A stretch of 46,205 bases of DNA from Candidatus Melainabacteria bacterium. Lineage in GTDB: Bacteria > Cyanobacteriota > Vampirovibrionia > Obscuribacterales > Obscuribacteraceae. A program made the position numbers and the translations under genes. The stretch covers positions 1 through 46,205 of the forward strand of contig RXJR01000020.1 of the NCBI GenBank assembly GCA_003963305.1, given 5' to 3'. Positions 30,323-38,378 of the stretch are shown here, one piece after another. The notes under the pieces were generated by a model that was not told the origin of the DNA, made no database searches, and worked only from the letters and a program-made list of their open reading frames with translations. Numbering within the stretch: the first letter of the stretch is position 1; each line of letters opens with the position of its first letter.

Positions 30323-31147
30323 TCAGATCTTCGCCAGGCTATCCTCGTAGTCCTTGATGAGGTCAGCCAGGTCGTTGCGCAGCGACAGGCGGGTCGACTC
30401 GAAGTCGTCCAGCTCGCCGACAAGCGTCACAACAGTCTCGATCTGCTCACGCATGACGACTCTAGCCAGGTCATGAAGGGCGTTTCCGTCTTCCGCTTGG
30501 GTGTCGTTGCGCCACCAGGCGTCGATGCAGAGAGCCAGCTCACTTTCGTGCTCGTTGAATGGACGGTCATCAGCGCTGAGATTCTTCCCTTCGGCGCGAA
30601 GCTCGATCACTCGACGAGCAGCATTCAGCGCTTGCTCGACAGAGCCGGTGATGATGGCAGCCAGCGATGCACGAGCGTTCTTCTCCTTTCCGCTGGTGTC
30701 CGCGATCATCTCCAGCACCTGTTCCAGCCCGCCGGCAACTGCCTTGATGTGATGGTCCGTGCAGGCAGCGCGGCTGCGCATCAAGTCGCGCCAGTCGCCC
30801 AGCTTCACAGTCTTCTGCTTCAGAGCGGCAGAATGAGGCTCGTCCAGAATCTGCCTGGCGCGAATCTCCACATCGACTTCGGCGCTATGGTTGGTCACGA
30901 CGGACGATGCCGGCTGCGACGCCTCAGAAACACGGTCGACGCAGCGGATAACCCAGATCGTCTTGGCGCGATTTTCGCTGAGGACAATATACGTCCACGT
31001 TTCTCCATCCTCGGGCTGCCCACCAAACTTCTCCGAGGGGAAGGCAATGCGCGACGGAAGTCCGCGGTACTCGATGAAAGTCTTCACGCCACCGCCCTTC
31101 GCAGCGGAGAACTTCGCCTGGGGAAGGTTCGGGCTCGAGTTTGACAT
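30323..31147 (-). CDS. Hypothetical helical protein (274 aa), E-led
   Basis: A strand-containing N-terminal ~90 residues (FIEYRGLPSRIAFPSEKFGG, TWTYIVLSENRAKTIWVIRCV) followed by a long, Glu/Asp/Arg-rich helical C-terminal part (about 120-274). Start 31147 has GGAGAG upstream; the open frame continues 30 codons further without a ribosome binding site and would translate E element 9. No family recognised; charge and helicity suggest a protein-interaction or coiled-coil role. Confidence 0.75.
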   Translation of the reverse strand: MSNSSPNLPQAKFSAAKGGGVKTFIEYRGLPSRIAFPSEKFGGQPEDGETWTYIVLSENRAKTIWVIRCVDRVSEASQPASSVVTNHSAEVDVEIRARQILDEPHSAALKQKTVKLGDWRDLMRSRAACTDHHIKAVAGGLEQVLEMIADTSGKEKNARASLAAIITGSVEQALNAARRVIELRAEGKNLSADDRPFNEHESELALCIDAWWRNDTQAEDGNALHDLARVVMREQIETVVTLVGELDDFESTRLSLRNDLADLIKDYEDSLAKI

Positions 31148-31206
31148 GGAACTCTCCTTTGTTATCGATTTAGACAAGTACTTAAATGTGCTTGCCAGAA
31201 AGTCGT

Positions 31207-31249
31207 CGACTTTCTTGAATGAACACATCATGCTCATTCAGCAAAGCCG
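31207..31249 (-). promoter_or_regulatory. E element 9
   Basis: Minus strand: CGGCTTT-G-CTGAATGAGCA, 5-nt loop, TGTTCATTCAA-G-AAAGTCG. The third arm AGAAAGTCG / CGACTTTCT (9 bp) overlaps the 3' arm (31197-31215). Leads the 274-aa gene. Confidence 0.85.
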
Positions 31250-31261
31250 AATTGTGTGATT

Positions 31262-31291
31262 GATAGCGAGCCCTGAGTTGAGCCCGCCATC
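31262..31291 (-). terminator. Gene-end hairpin after the 98-aa membrane gene
   Basis: GATGGCGGGC / GAGCCCGCCATC-type stem with mismatches, 11 bp past the stop of 31302-31598; near-identical to 30170-30200. No U-tract. Confidence 0.6.
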
Positions 31292-31301
31292 AATTTGTCA
31301 G

Positions 31302-31598
31302 TTAACGCTGCTCGAATTTTTTCACGAACAGCTCCCACCAGGGATGACCGCCCCACCAGAGCGCACCGCCGACCACGCCAATGTATGCCACCATCGCCAC
31401 CGGCAAAAGAACATCGACGGCGAAGTAGTCAAACCATCCAATCGAGCTGGGACTCGCGATCTGCCGAACCGCGAGGCGATCCATCGCCGCGATGATGTCC
31501 GTAACTTTGCCCTTGATTCCCAGAGCGAGAATAAGGGAGACAACGGCAACAAAAAGACCCTTGTCCAGGCGCTCGGTTTCAGATTTAGAGAGATTCAT
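31302..31598 (-). CDS. Two-span membrane protein (98 aa)
   Basis: Hydrophobic helices at about residues 15-30 and 62-82, a Trp-rich segment near the end (GGALWWGGHPWWELF) and a basic C-terminus. Start 31598 has AAGGA about 9 nt upstream. It follows the 108-aa gene by 23 bp, so these last genes of the cluster form a small operon. Family unknown. Confidence 0.75.
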   Translation of the reverse strand: MNLSKSETERLDKGLFVAVVSLILALGIKGKVTDIIAAMDRLAVRQIASPSSIGWFDYFAVDVLLPVAMVAYIGVVGGALWWGGHPWWELFVKKFEQR

Positions 31599-31621
31599 TG
31601 CACAAATTCCTTCTGTTCGAG

Positions 31622-31948
31622 TTAGCATGCCCTGACGAATTTGCCGTTTCTGCCGTACATGGCGTGATAACGTTCCATGAGACAATCGAAATCGTCACCG
31701 AACATAAACGCAGCCCCTTCGTAGTCCATCTTCTTCATCAGCGACTGCCCCTCGGCGTCCATGGCGGCAAGAGCCAGATTCCCGAGCCGAATAAAAATCA
31801 CCATGCCGCTGATGAGGTGTTCGGCAGTGTCGGGAAGTCGTTGCTCCTTGCGGTATTGGTCGGTGCGCTGCCACTCTGTAAGGGGAGACAGGGCTTCCGT
31901 ATAAGCCACATACGCAGCCTGCACCGCAGGTGTTGTACCTGGGTTCAT
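31622..31948 (-). CDS. Hypothetical soluble protein (108 aa)
   Basis: Helical, with a central hydrophobic patch (HLISGMVIFIRLGNLALAAM) and a C-terminal acidic/Tyr-rich part (FGDDFDCLMERYHAMYG). The start overlaps the preceding gene's stop by 4 nt (ATGA), so translation is coupled. Family unknown. Confidence 0.72.
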   Translation of the reverse strand: MNPGTTPAVQAAYVAYTEALSPLTEWQRTDQYRKEQRLPDTAEHLISGMVIFIRLGNLALAAMDAEGQSLMKKMDYEGAAFMFGDDFDCLMERYHAMYGRNGKFVRAC

Positions 31949-32241
31949 GACCTCGCTCCTTTCCTTTTCGAAATATTGACCTTCCTGTCGAATCTCGGAT
32001 TCGATCGATTTCGGGGGCCGACGGAGGAAAATTCGACGAGATAACCCCGATTTTCCAGACGCCGTTTGCCTTGCTCGATAGTCTCATCCGAGAAGTCGCT
32101 TGAGCAAAATTGCACAATGCAGGCGGAATCCTCACCCAACACATTCAGGCAATATTCACTGAATGGATCGGCTGTGGTTTGTCCGCCTACATCTTCACTC
32201 GTCCTTGCAGGTGCTCCGTATGACGGATTACTTGCTGACAT
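31945..32241 (-). CDS. Hypothetical soluble protein (98 aa)
   Basis: A Ser/Gly-rich N-terminus, then alpha/beta with DETIEQGKRRLENRGYLVEF and a strongly basic C-terminus (RNRSNPRFDRKVNISKRKGARS). AGGAG about 8 nt upstream of the start. Translationally coupled to the next gene. Family unknown. Confidence 0.72.
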   Translation of the reverse strand: MSASNPSYGAPARTSEDVGGQTTADPFSEYCLNVLGEDSACIVQFCSSDFSDETIEQGKRRLENRGYLVEFSSVGPRNRSNPRFDRKVNISKRKGARS

Positions 32242-32280
32242 AGCAAACTCCTTGCGAATTTGCAGGAGATGTGATCGAAA

Positions 32281-32297
32281 CGCGAGTCAGACTCACG
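32281..32297 (-). terminator. Hairpin between the 77-aa and 98-aa genes
   Basis: GAGT-GACTC palindromic core flanked by CG pairs, within the 72-bp gap; weak, with only a short T-run (GTTTC) after it. Confidence 0.35.
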
Positions 32298-32313
32298 TTC
32301 CCAGATTGATGTG

Positions 32314-32547
32314 TCAGGCTTTGTTCTTGACGTAGCCGAGCAAACGCTGGAGCGTGTTGTGGAACGCTGATGATTCGTCGACGAACTTCAAGTTCGACCG
32401 AATGATCCTGCGCACATGAGTCTTCTCCTTTGCAGAAAGCTCCTGCTTCAACACTCGGCGGCGTTCCAGTTCGGCTCTCATATTGGCGATGCCCTCGACA
32501 TCGACTTTGGACTTGGCCAGCTTCAAAGTCAGCAGATCGAAGTTCAT
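32314..32547 (-). CDS. Small helical basic protein (77 aa), E-led, first gene of the left arm
   Basis: Entirely helical and basic (MRAELERRRVLKQELSAKEKTHVRRIIRSNLKF), no membrane segment. AAAGGG about 9 nt before the ATG. It is promoter-proximal and preceded by E element 10, so it is a candidate for a regulator or RNA-binding factor of this arm. No family recognised. Confidence 0.72.
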   Translation of the reverse strand: MNFDLLTLKLAKSKVDVEGIANMRAELERRRVLKQELSAKEKTHVRRIIRSNLKFVDESSAFHNTLQRLLGYVKNKA

Positions 32548-32598
32548 TGTTTTGCCCTTTCAGTTTCGCGATATTGGTCGCACCAGGAAAGTCTGAAT

Positions 32599-32640
32599 GA
32601 CTTTCCTGAATGAGCACGAGCATGCCCATTCAGCAAAGTC
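32599..32640 (-). promoter_or_regulatory. E element 10 (promoter-proximal)
   Basis: Minus strand: GACTTT-G-CTGAATGGGCA, 6-nt loop, TGCTCATTCAG-G-AAAGTC. The outer 6-bp stem and 1x1 G-G mismatch are perfect in form. The third arm CAGGAAAGTC / GACTTTCCTG is a perfect 10 bp (32584-32608). It leads the first gene of the left arm and is the best model copy. Confidence 0.85.
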
Positions 32641-33674
32641 ATAGCGAATCGAGTTCTGCCTGTTGTTTGAAATCGAATTTTTGACACCTCGTGCGGCGAG
32701 GCAACAGCCGATACTGTTGCGAATTCTTTGTCAGCGAGGTTACTGTCTCTGGTTTGGTCCGTTGGTACGTCTACTGCGTGATGTTATATACATGTACTAA
32801 ATGCCTAACAAAATGGTTATTATCGCGTCAAGAGATAGACTTATATTTCTATTTAGATCATATGCAAGTATCTTCAGAGTCAATTCACCACATTCAGTAC
32901 CGATAACAGATTTGCTCGAGCTGATAATGAGCCTGTTTCTGGGGTACTCCAAATATGCTGGTGATGCCGATTTGCACAGAAATCAGAGCAACAAAACACC
33001 AGATTTAGCACTTAGCAAACGACCGTTCACGCGTAAATTGCCCATACAGATTCACACAGTTATGCGAGACCAATCAGAACTGAATCATGCGACTCAAACC
33101 AGCTTAAACAGCAGGTTACAGAATACGCTAGCTTCGCTACAGTTGATACTAAATATAGTGTCATACGCACAAACGAGCAGCTCGAAATTGATTCGAACCG
33201 CCCGCAAGACTTATGTGATTGATTGAAGTGGCTGAGAAGCAGCCTGGACCGTGATCACAGACTAATTATGACGTCATAAAATCGGTATAAAACGACACCA
33301 GACTCCAGGCAAAAAATGTCAGAGAGGACTTGAACCTGAACTTCCATCGAAAATCTGGCAACAGTCGATCAGCAAACTGCGCCAACTGCAACATGCGCAG
33401 CATCTGCGATATTGCCGTGTGAACGGGGCTTTCCAGAAATGACTCATTGTCATTTGCTAATTCTTGAATAAACTACAGGTACTCTTCTAAGAGCTTTTGA
33501 TACCAGATCTAAAGTATTGGAATATACAGCTCATGATATGGGCTAATAACTTCTTATAGCTATATATACCCTTCGTAGTAACACGTATAACAGCATCAAA
33601 TGTCATTCTCGCAGCAGCGCATGCCTGCGCTAGCCGCGCTCACCATTGCACCATATACGATACCAAAGCAAAAA

Positions 33675-33705
33675 CGGATGATTCGAAGCCTGTCCGAATC
33701 ATCCG
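33675..33705. terminator. Bidirectional intrinsic terminator in the centre
   Basis: Perfect 11-bp stem CGGATGATTCG / CGAATCATCCG with a 9-nt loop. On the plus strand it is followed by CTTGTTATTTGTTTTTG, on the minus strand by TTTTTGC. It would stop transcription from both sides and may end an unrecognised RNA from 33.2-33.7 kb. Confidence 0.75.
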
Positions 33706-33995
33706 CTTGTTATTTGTTTTTGCGCCGGTGCGTTACAACTTTCTTTCCAAATCCGCTTTAAGACCGCAAACAGTCTTACCCAGCAGTCTTACAGTAAATT
33801 AGGAAACATCAAATACACATAAAATAAGGGCTGCACGAGACACTCATTCAATCATACGAGCGCTCAGAAATCGGAAAAGCGACTGTTACAGAAAGAGCGT
33901 ATGACTGACATAGCGAAAGGCATTGGTGCTTAGAATGGATATAAGCGAAGACGCCTGCCACCAGGCTGTCTTCTATTAGCACTTTAAGGGAAACG

Positions 33996-34262
33996 ATGAA
34001 CTTTAGCAGAGACACCATAGAGCACCATTTAAACGAGATGCGTGAGGCCGCAGAATGCCAGCGCTATGAAATCATGGAATTAGAATATAGACACGCTCTG
34101 GAACGAGCAGAGGCACTGGTAGGAGTTAATGGTCCATTGCTTCTGTTGCTTCTATGCATGGCCAACAACTACGAATCTCAGGACAAAATGATTCATGCTG
34201 AAAACTTCAATCGCCGAGCACGCGAAATGATCATCGAGGCCAAGCATTTGCATGACAACTGA
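33996..34262 (+). CDS. Small helical TPR-like protein (88 aa)
   Basis: All-helical, Glu/Ala/Arg/His-rich, with a repeated helix pattern (YRHALERAEALVGV..., NYESQDKMIHAENFNRRAREMI) resembling one or two tetratricopeptide repeats. AAGGGA lies about 5 nt before the ATG. A hairpin (GAAGAC/GTCTTC, about 33948-33973) lies just upstream and a weak GCTGAA/TTCAGC hairpin (34341-34364) downstream. The only credible gene in the central region; it could mediate protein contacts in control of the element. Confidence 0.7.
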   Translation: MNFSRDTIEHHLNEMREAAECQRYEIMELEYRHALERAEALVGVNGPLLLLLLCMANNYESQDKMIHAENFNRRAREMIIEAKHLHDN

Positions 34263-34995
34263 CTGTTGATCGCAAACGTTTCTTTACAAGTCTCAGACAT
34301 TTTATATGTATTTGATGCCGCGCTTCATAAGCTTTGGGATGCTGAACTGTTTCTGCTATTCAGCCAGCAGAAATGAAGGTAGCTCTAGTTCAGTGCCACC
34401 AAATACAGTTGCGGGTAGTTCGAAGAAATTCGGGCTATCCGCTTATGGCTTTGGTACTACATGTGGTACCATCAACTAGCATAGCTCGCGCAGCCAAGCA
34501 GAGCTCCAATAGGCTTAAATTGGGCATCTTCACAAATTTCGTCGTCTGCTATCAGGAATTAGCGCAGCTTGCTCAACTTAGCGGAACCACCAGCGGTGCC
34601 TGAAATTGTCTAATAATCGCACGAACGTGATTCGACAATCGAAGTCGTAACTGCCCCTTAAACACACCATAAAAATCAGCAAGATGATTGCTCCATGAGC
34701 ATCCGGCGCTGGTTTCAATAGGTCTGGTCAGGAACTTTTTGTCTCAGTGATACTCCCCGCTTAGAACTCCTTCGAGATCAGTTGTGATCAAACACTCAAT
34801 TCTGATAAGCAGAATACATACTTACATCTAATTTTTTACAAGAGATATCATCACCAACTTGTAACGGCGTTTTATTCAAGAGCACTTTTGTTCAGCATGT
34901 CGCTGTTCTATCGCAACTCGGTCTGGCAGAATCGCTACTCTTCTGAGTATCGAGCTGCCTGGCTTCACAGGAACTCGAACTCTCGGGAGGGTGCT
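34263..34995. other. Non-coding stretch upstream of the S41 peptidase
   Basis: About 730 bp, AT-rich. Only short, unsupported frames are present. A weak hairpin at 34341-34364 and the GGGAGG ribosome binding site of the S41 gene (34985-34990) are the only features I can support; a right-arm promoter presumably lies here. Confidence 0.5.
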
Positions 34996-35979
34996 ATGCA
35001 CGACGAGAACAGCTCCAGAGGTCGTGAGCTGTATCATGAAATCTGGAAGACAATCGCCGCGCACTTCTATGATTTGCCGCGGCTGACGAATTGGGCGCAC
35101 TGGGAACACCTGTACGATGAGCGCATAACGGACGATCAATCGGCACTGGAATTTGCGCAAATCATGGTGTCATCTCTGGGCGACCTATACACTCGGATTC
35201 TGCCGGCATCGGAACTGGATGCCCCGAGTCAGGGTGACGAGGCAGACGGTCACGTAGTGGCAAAACGCCTCAAGGGAAATATCGGTTACATCGCAATCAA
35301 CAACTTCAGCGTCGGCAACATCGCAGACCTGACGGAAAGGGGTCTCAAGACCATCGCAGACTGTGATGGGTTCATTCTGAATCTTTCCGACAATCAAGGT
35401 GGCTCGCTCGGACGTGCAATCAACTGTCTGAGCCTGTTCATCGAGGAAGGTCCGCTGGCAGAGCTGGTTTTTCGCAGCGAATCCGGGGTCAATCTGCAGG
35501 AATTCTATCTGGTCAACGATGCGTGTATCATGGACGCCGCGCAACCGGATGGCTCCGTTGAGATGAGACCGTACGTGCGGCGCAGTTGTTTGATCGCCAA
35601 TAAGCCTGTAGCCCTGGTCATCGGTCCTGATTCTGCCAGCTGCTGCGAAACGTTCATCTCAGCTATGCTGGCGAACCGGCAAAATGCCCATGGTTTCAAG
35701 GGAAGGAGTGGCAAGACGCGTTTCTGCTGGTCGTTCGGTGAACGCACCAGCGGTAAAGGCATTATGCAAGCCACTCATAACATACTCGAAGGTCGAGCCC
35801 GGCTGCGGGTTTCTGTCGGGAAGTTCAAAGCGCCTGACGGACACTGGTTCGGCGATGGTCAATCAGACCAGCGCGGAATTCGGCCGGACTATCGGGTGAA
35901 AGGGAGGCAACTAAAAGCTTGCAAAGTGGCTTTGCGGCATATGAGAAAGCATCTGGGTCAGACTGCCGCCGCTGCTTAG
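34996..35979 (+). CDS. S41-family C-terminal-processing-type serine peptidase (327 aa)
   Basis: Resembles the core of the tail-specific protease family: catalytic Ser215 in PDSASCCETFISAM and Lys254 in TSGKGIMQ form the Ser/Lys dyad; FILNLSDNQGGSLGRAI (about 127-142) matches the conserved DLRxNxGG region; the Asp/Gly-rich C-terminal GDGQSDQRGIRPDY fits the family end. There is no PDZ domain or signal peptide, so it may act in the cytoplasm. Start 34996 follows GGGAGG; the frame is open 36 codons upstream. First gene of the right arm. Degrades proteins by C-terminal recognition in known relatives. Confidence 0.85.
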   Translation: MHDENSSRGRELYHEIWKTIAAHFYDLPRLTNWAHWEHLYDERITDDQSALEFAQIMVSSLGDLYTRILPASELDAPSQGDEADGHVVAKRLKGNIGYIAINNFSVGNIADLTERGLKTIADCDGFILNLSDNQGGSLGRAINCLSLFIEEGPLAELVFRSESGVNLQEFYLVNDACIMDAAQPDGSVEMRPYVRRSCLIANKPVALVIGPDSASCCETFISAMLANRQNAHGFKGRSGKTRFCWSFGERTSGKGIMQATHNILEGRARLRVSVGKFKAPDGHWFGDGQSDQRGIRPDYRVKGRQLKACKVALRHMRKHLGQTAAAA

Positions 35980-35995
35980 CAAGTTCGACTAATAC

Positions 35996-36019
35996 CCGTG
36001 GGAGAATGGTCTCCCACGG
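35996..36019 (+). terminator. Gene-end hairpin after the S41 gene
   Basis: Perfect 10-bp stem CCGTGGGAGA / TCTCCCACGG with a 4-nt loop, 17 bp past the stop and 35 bp before the next start. No U-tract: the same hairpin style as the left arm. Confidence 0.65.
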
Positions 36020-36053
36020 TTGCAACCAATGTTCTAGCTTAAGGACGAAATCC

Positions 36054-37529
36054 ATGCCTCAAGCCAGCAATTACAAAACATCGCCGCACGGCTCACTGCC
36101 GGAGGGCGCAGTCAATAGCGTTCTTCTCACACTGGCGAAGACCAACGCAACGTTCGCGCACGCCAATCCCGGCGAGCGCAACGCCAATCAGCCCGTTCAC
36201 ACGGTCTACGGCGGAGCGAACCTCTTCAAGGCTGACACAGCCGGGAAGCTGGGCAAACTCGGGCTGAAGGCGCTCACCACTTATGCGCCCAACTGGGTGG
36301 TTCTGGCCAGAGCGCTCAAGCTGCCAGGGTATGAGAAGATTCCCGAAAGCGATGAGGCAATCGCCGAGCTTCTTGAACTCGACGACCCGAGTCTTCGATC
36401 GCCGGAGTTCAACCTGCCGCACAAAGTCTATGTGCGTCTGGTCGAACGCCTCAAGTCAGCAACGGCAATCGAGGATCTGCGAGTCGACTTCGAGGACGGC
36501 TACGGCTACCGCAGCGATGCGGACGAAGACGCCCATGCGCACAGCGCTGCGCTGGAAATGGCGAAGGGTCTCACAGACAACACCCTGCCGCCATACATCG
36601 GCATCCGCATCAAGCCATTCACCGAGGAGCTCAAGATGCGCTCGGTGCGGACGCTCGACATCTTCGTGACGACATTGCTGCGCGCCACCGGCGGTATTCT
36701 CCCGCCGCACTTCGTAGTCACTTTGCCGAAGGTGACCACAACCTACCAGGTCACGGCTCTGGTCGAGTTGCTCAGGGAGCTCGAAAACGCAAGTGGGCTA
36801 CGCCTCGGCACCATCCCGATCGAATTGATGATCGAAACTCCGCAGTCGATCATTGGTCTGGATGGTTATGTGCCGTTGCGCAATTTCGCAGACGCGGCCG
36901 ACAGGCGGCTGCGCGGAGTTGCCTTCGGCACATATGACTACACGGCGCTGATCGGCGTCGCCGGCACGCACCAGGCGATGGGGCACCCGGCCTGTGACTT
37001 CGCCAGACAGGTAATGCTCACCGCGCTGAGCGGCACGGGCGTCTGGTGTTCGGATGGCGCCACCACCGCCATGCCGATCGGTCCCTTCACGGAGAAGGAC
37101 CTGGGTCGTCCGCTCAACGAAGACGAGAAGGCGAAGAACCAGGAAGTTGTGCATGAGGCGTGGAAACTCGCCTACGACAACGTCATGGACTCGCTCATCA
37201 TGGGGCTCTACCAGGGGTGGGACCTGAACCCCGCTCAGCTGGTGAGCCGCTATGCGGCGCTCTATGCGTTCTTCCTGGGCGGCATGCCCGAAGCGACGGA
37301 ACGGCTCAGCCGCTTCGTCAACAAGGCGTCTCAGGCGACTCTGACCGGCAACGCGTTTGACGACGCCGCCACCGGTCAGGGCTTCCTCAACTTCTTCTTG
37401 CGTGCTCTCAGCTGCGGAGCTGCGACCGAAGAAGAAGTGCTGGAGACGACAGGGCTGACGCGGGCTGAGCTGCGCACTCGGTCCTTCAAGCAGATCGTCG
37501 ATGCACGCAGCGCCAGGAACTCGGTCTGA
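36054..37529 (+). CDS. HpcH/HpaI aldolase / citrate-lyase superfamily protein (491 aa, DUF6986-like)
   Basis: TIM-barrel enzyme of the phosphoenolpyruvate/pyruvate superfamily. Characteristic stretches are visible: DLRVDFEDGYGYRSDADEDAHA (about 143-164), GIRIKPF, PLxxVTLPKV-like HFVVTLPKVTT, ELMIETPQSI (Glu in the metal site), RGVAFGTYDYTALIG and a C-terminal helical extension. Length and order match the family often annotated as DUF6986 or phosphoenolpyruvate-kinase-like. Probable reaction: metal-dependent C-C bond cleavage or phosphoryl chemistry on a keto-acid; substrate unknown. Start 36054 follows AAGGACG; it is GC-rich and fits the surrounding right arm. Confidence 0.85.
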   Translation: MPQASNYKTSPHGSLPEGAVNSVLLTLAKTNATFAHANPGERNANQPVHTVYGGANLFKADTAGKLGKLGLKALTTYAPNWVVLARALKLPGYEKIPESDEAIAELLELDDPSLRSPEFNLPHKVYVRLVERLKSATAIEDLRVDFEDGYGYRSDADEDAHAHSAALEMAKGLTDNTLPPYIGIRIKPFTEELKMRSVRTLDIFVTTLLRATGGILPPHFVVTLPKVTTTYQVTALVELLRELENASGLRLGTIPIELMIETPQSIIGLDGYVPLRNFADAADRRLRGVAFGTYDYTALIGVAGTHQAMGHPACDFARQVMLTALSGTGVWCSDGATTAMPIGPFTEKDLGRPLNEDEKAKNQEVVHEAWKLAYDNVMDSLIMGLYQGWDLNPAQLVSRYAALYAFFLGGMPEATERLSRFVNKASQATLTGNAFDDAATGQGFLNFFLRALSCGAATEEEVLETTGLTRAELRTRSFKQIVDARSARNSV

Positions 37530-37572
37530 CAATAGTTGCCGACGGAAGTAACCCCGCCGGCGATTTGACAAT

Positions 37573-37604
37573 GAGCATGGACACCACCCCCGGTGCCCAT
37601 GCTC
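37573..37604 (+). terminator. Gene-end hairpin after the aldolase gene
   Basis: GAGCATGG / CCATGCTC (8 bp) continuing through CACC/GGTG after a 1x1 mismatch, with a C-rich loop, 44 bp past the stop. Short U-tract (CCCTTTCTC). Confidence 0.6.
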
Positions 37605-37702
37605 CCTTTCTCAACGCTCGTCGATGAATCGTGGAGAGTACGCAGCGATGCGTGGCTAATCAGGAGCACTCGACGTACGCATGAAGAGTGGAAGGAATTA
37701 AA

Positions 37703-38158
37703 ATGGCTGCAATCATCAGACCCATGCGCATTGGCGATCTTCCCCAGGTCGTTCGCCTGGTGGAGAGCACCGAAGGACTCGCTTTCAAGAAGTGGGAAAC
37801 CTTCCTGGTTCTCACCAGAACTCTTTTGCGCAATTGGGGTTTAGCTCAAGTGGCTGTTCTCAACGGCGAAGTCGTCGGTTCCGTTTTTATCGCCGAGGGG
37901 CTCATGGTCATGGTTCATCACCTGGTCGTCGCCCCACAGGCACGAGGACAGAATTTGGCAACCAAAATGGTGCAGGCGGGACTCCGCCGCGTCTACCGCA
38001 AGAAATGGGCTTCACGCCGCGTGTATGTGACGACGCTGCCCTCGAACATCGGAGCACAAATCTTCTGGTCAAAGTTCGGCTTTACGCACCAGGCACTCGG
38101 GTATCTCGTGCTCTTCACGCTCGACCTGGGCGAACAAGAATGGCTGTCGCAGCAATAG
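37703..38158 (+). CDS. GNAT-family N-acetyltransferase (151 aa)
   Basis: Acetyl-CoA-dependent acyltransferase fold: N-terminal IRPMRIGDLPQVVRLV helix, AVLNGEVVGSVFI strand pair, HHLVVAPQARGQNLATKMVQAG containing the acetyl-CoA-binding Q/RxxGxG/A-like motif (QARGQN), and the C-terminal NIGAQIFWSKFGF typical of GNATs. ATG 37703 has GGAAGG 7 nt upstream; the GTG at 37688 is inside that site. Substrate unknown. Confidence 0.9.
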   Translation: MAAIIRPMRIGDLPQVVRLVESTEGLAFKKWETFLVLTRTLLRNWGLAQVAVLNGEVVGSVFIAEGLMVMVHHLVVAPQARGQNLATKMVQAGLRRVYRKKWASRRVYVTTLPSNIGAQIFWSKFGFTHQALGYLVLFTLDLGEQEWLSQQ

Positions 38159-38166
38159 CGACAGCC
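38143..38166 (+). terminator. Hairpin overlapping the GNAT stop codon
   Basis: GGCTGTCG / CGACAGCC, perfect 8 bp, 8-nt loop, spanning the last codons and stop. No U-tract immediately after. Confidence 0.5.
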
Positions 38167-38378
38167 AAGAACCCGTTTTATTGTCCATCGCAATAAGGAG
38201 CAGACCACTTGCGACGCGAATCGCTGTAACTCAGATCGGGCGCAAAGCGCCCGCCTGAGGAACAGAAACGGAAGGTTCGGCTCAGCGACTGGCTCCCTGG
38301 AGCGGGTCTCTGAACCGAGCCTTCCGCGGCACAGATGAACGTCACCGACGATCATCAAGTGAACGAGGAAAAAACGGA

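Larger units (their letters stand above)
32548..33995. other. AT-rich central region between the divergent arms
   Basis: About 1.4 kb without a convincing gene. It contains E element 10, a TTATGACGTCATAA palindrome (33266-33279), GTGATCAC (33251-33258), a long inverted repeat GCCTGGA/TCCAGGC (33242-33310) and the bidirectional terminator at 33675-33705. It probably contains the promoters of the left arm and possibly an origin or control region; no iterons were seen by eye. Confidence 0.5.

Noticed and set aside
12403-32640. E elements as integron attC sites (small same-strand genes separated by imperfect inverted repeats)
   Set aside because: No RYYYAAC / GTTRRRY core is present, no integron integrase was seen, and the elements lie in leaders with good ribosome binding sites.
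12403-32640. E elements as promoters (TTGCTG as -35, CATTCA/TATTCA as -10)
   Set aside because: In some copies the spacing is 17-18 bp, but it ranges to about 28 bp across the set, following loop length; pairing is conserved instead.
12403-32640. CRISPR-like array
   Set aside because: Repeats are hundreds to thousands of bases apart with genes between them; there are no regular spacers or cas genes.
32801-33226. 141-aa plus-strand frame in the central region
   Set aside because: No ribosome binding site, no domain, composition like random AT-rich translation. Could be real but cannot be supported.
33316-33345. tRNA 3' end (T-loop-like GGTTCAAGTCC on the minus strand), possible attachment site
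   Set aside because: T-stem pairs only partly, no matching 5' acceptor strand or anticodon arm within 90 nt. At best a fragment.
34373-34603. 76-aa plus-strand frame
   Set aside because: No ribosome binding site or recognisable feature.
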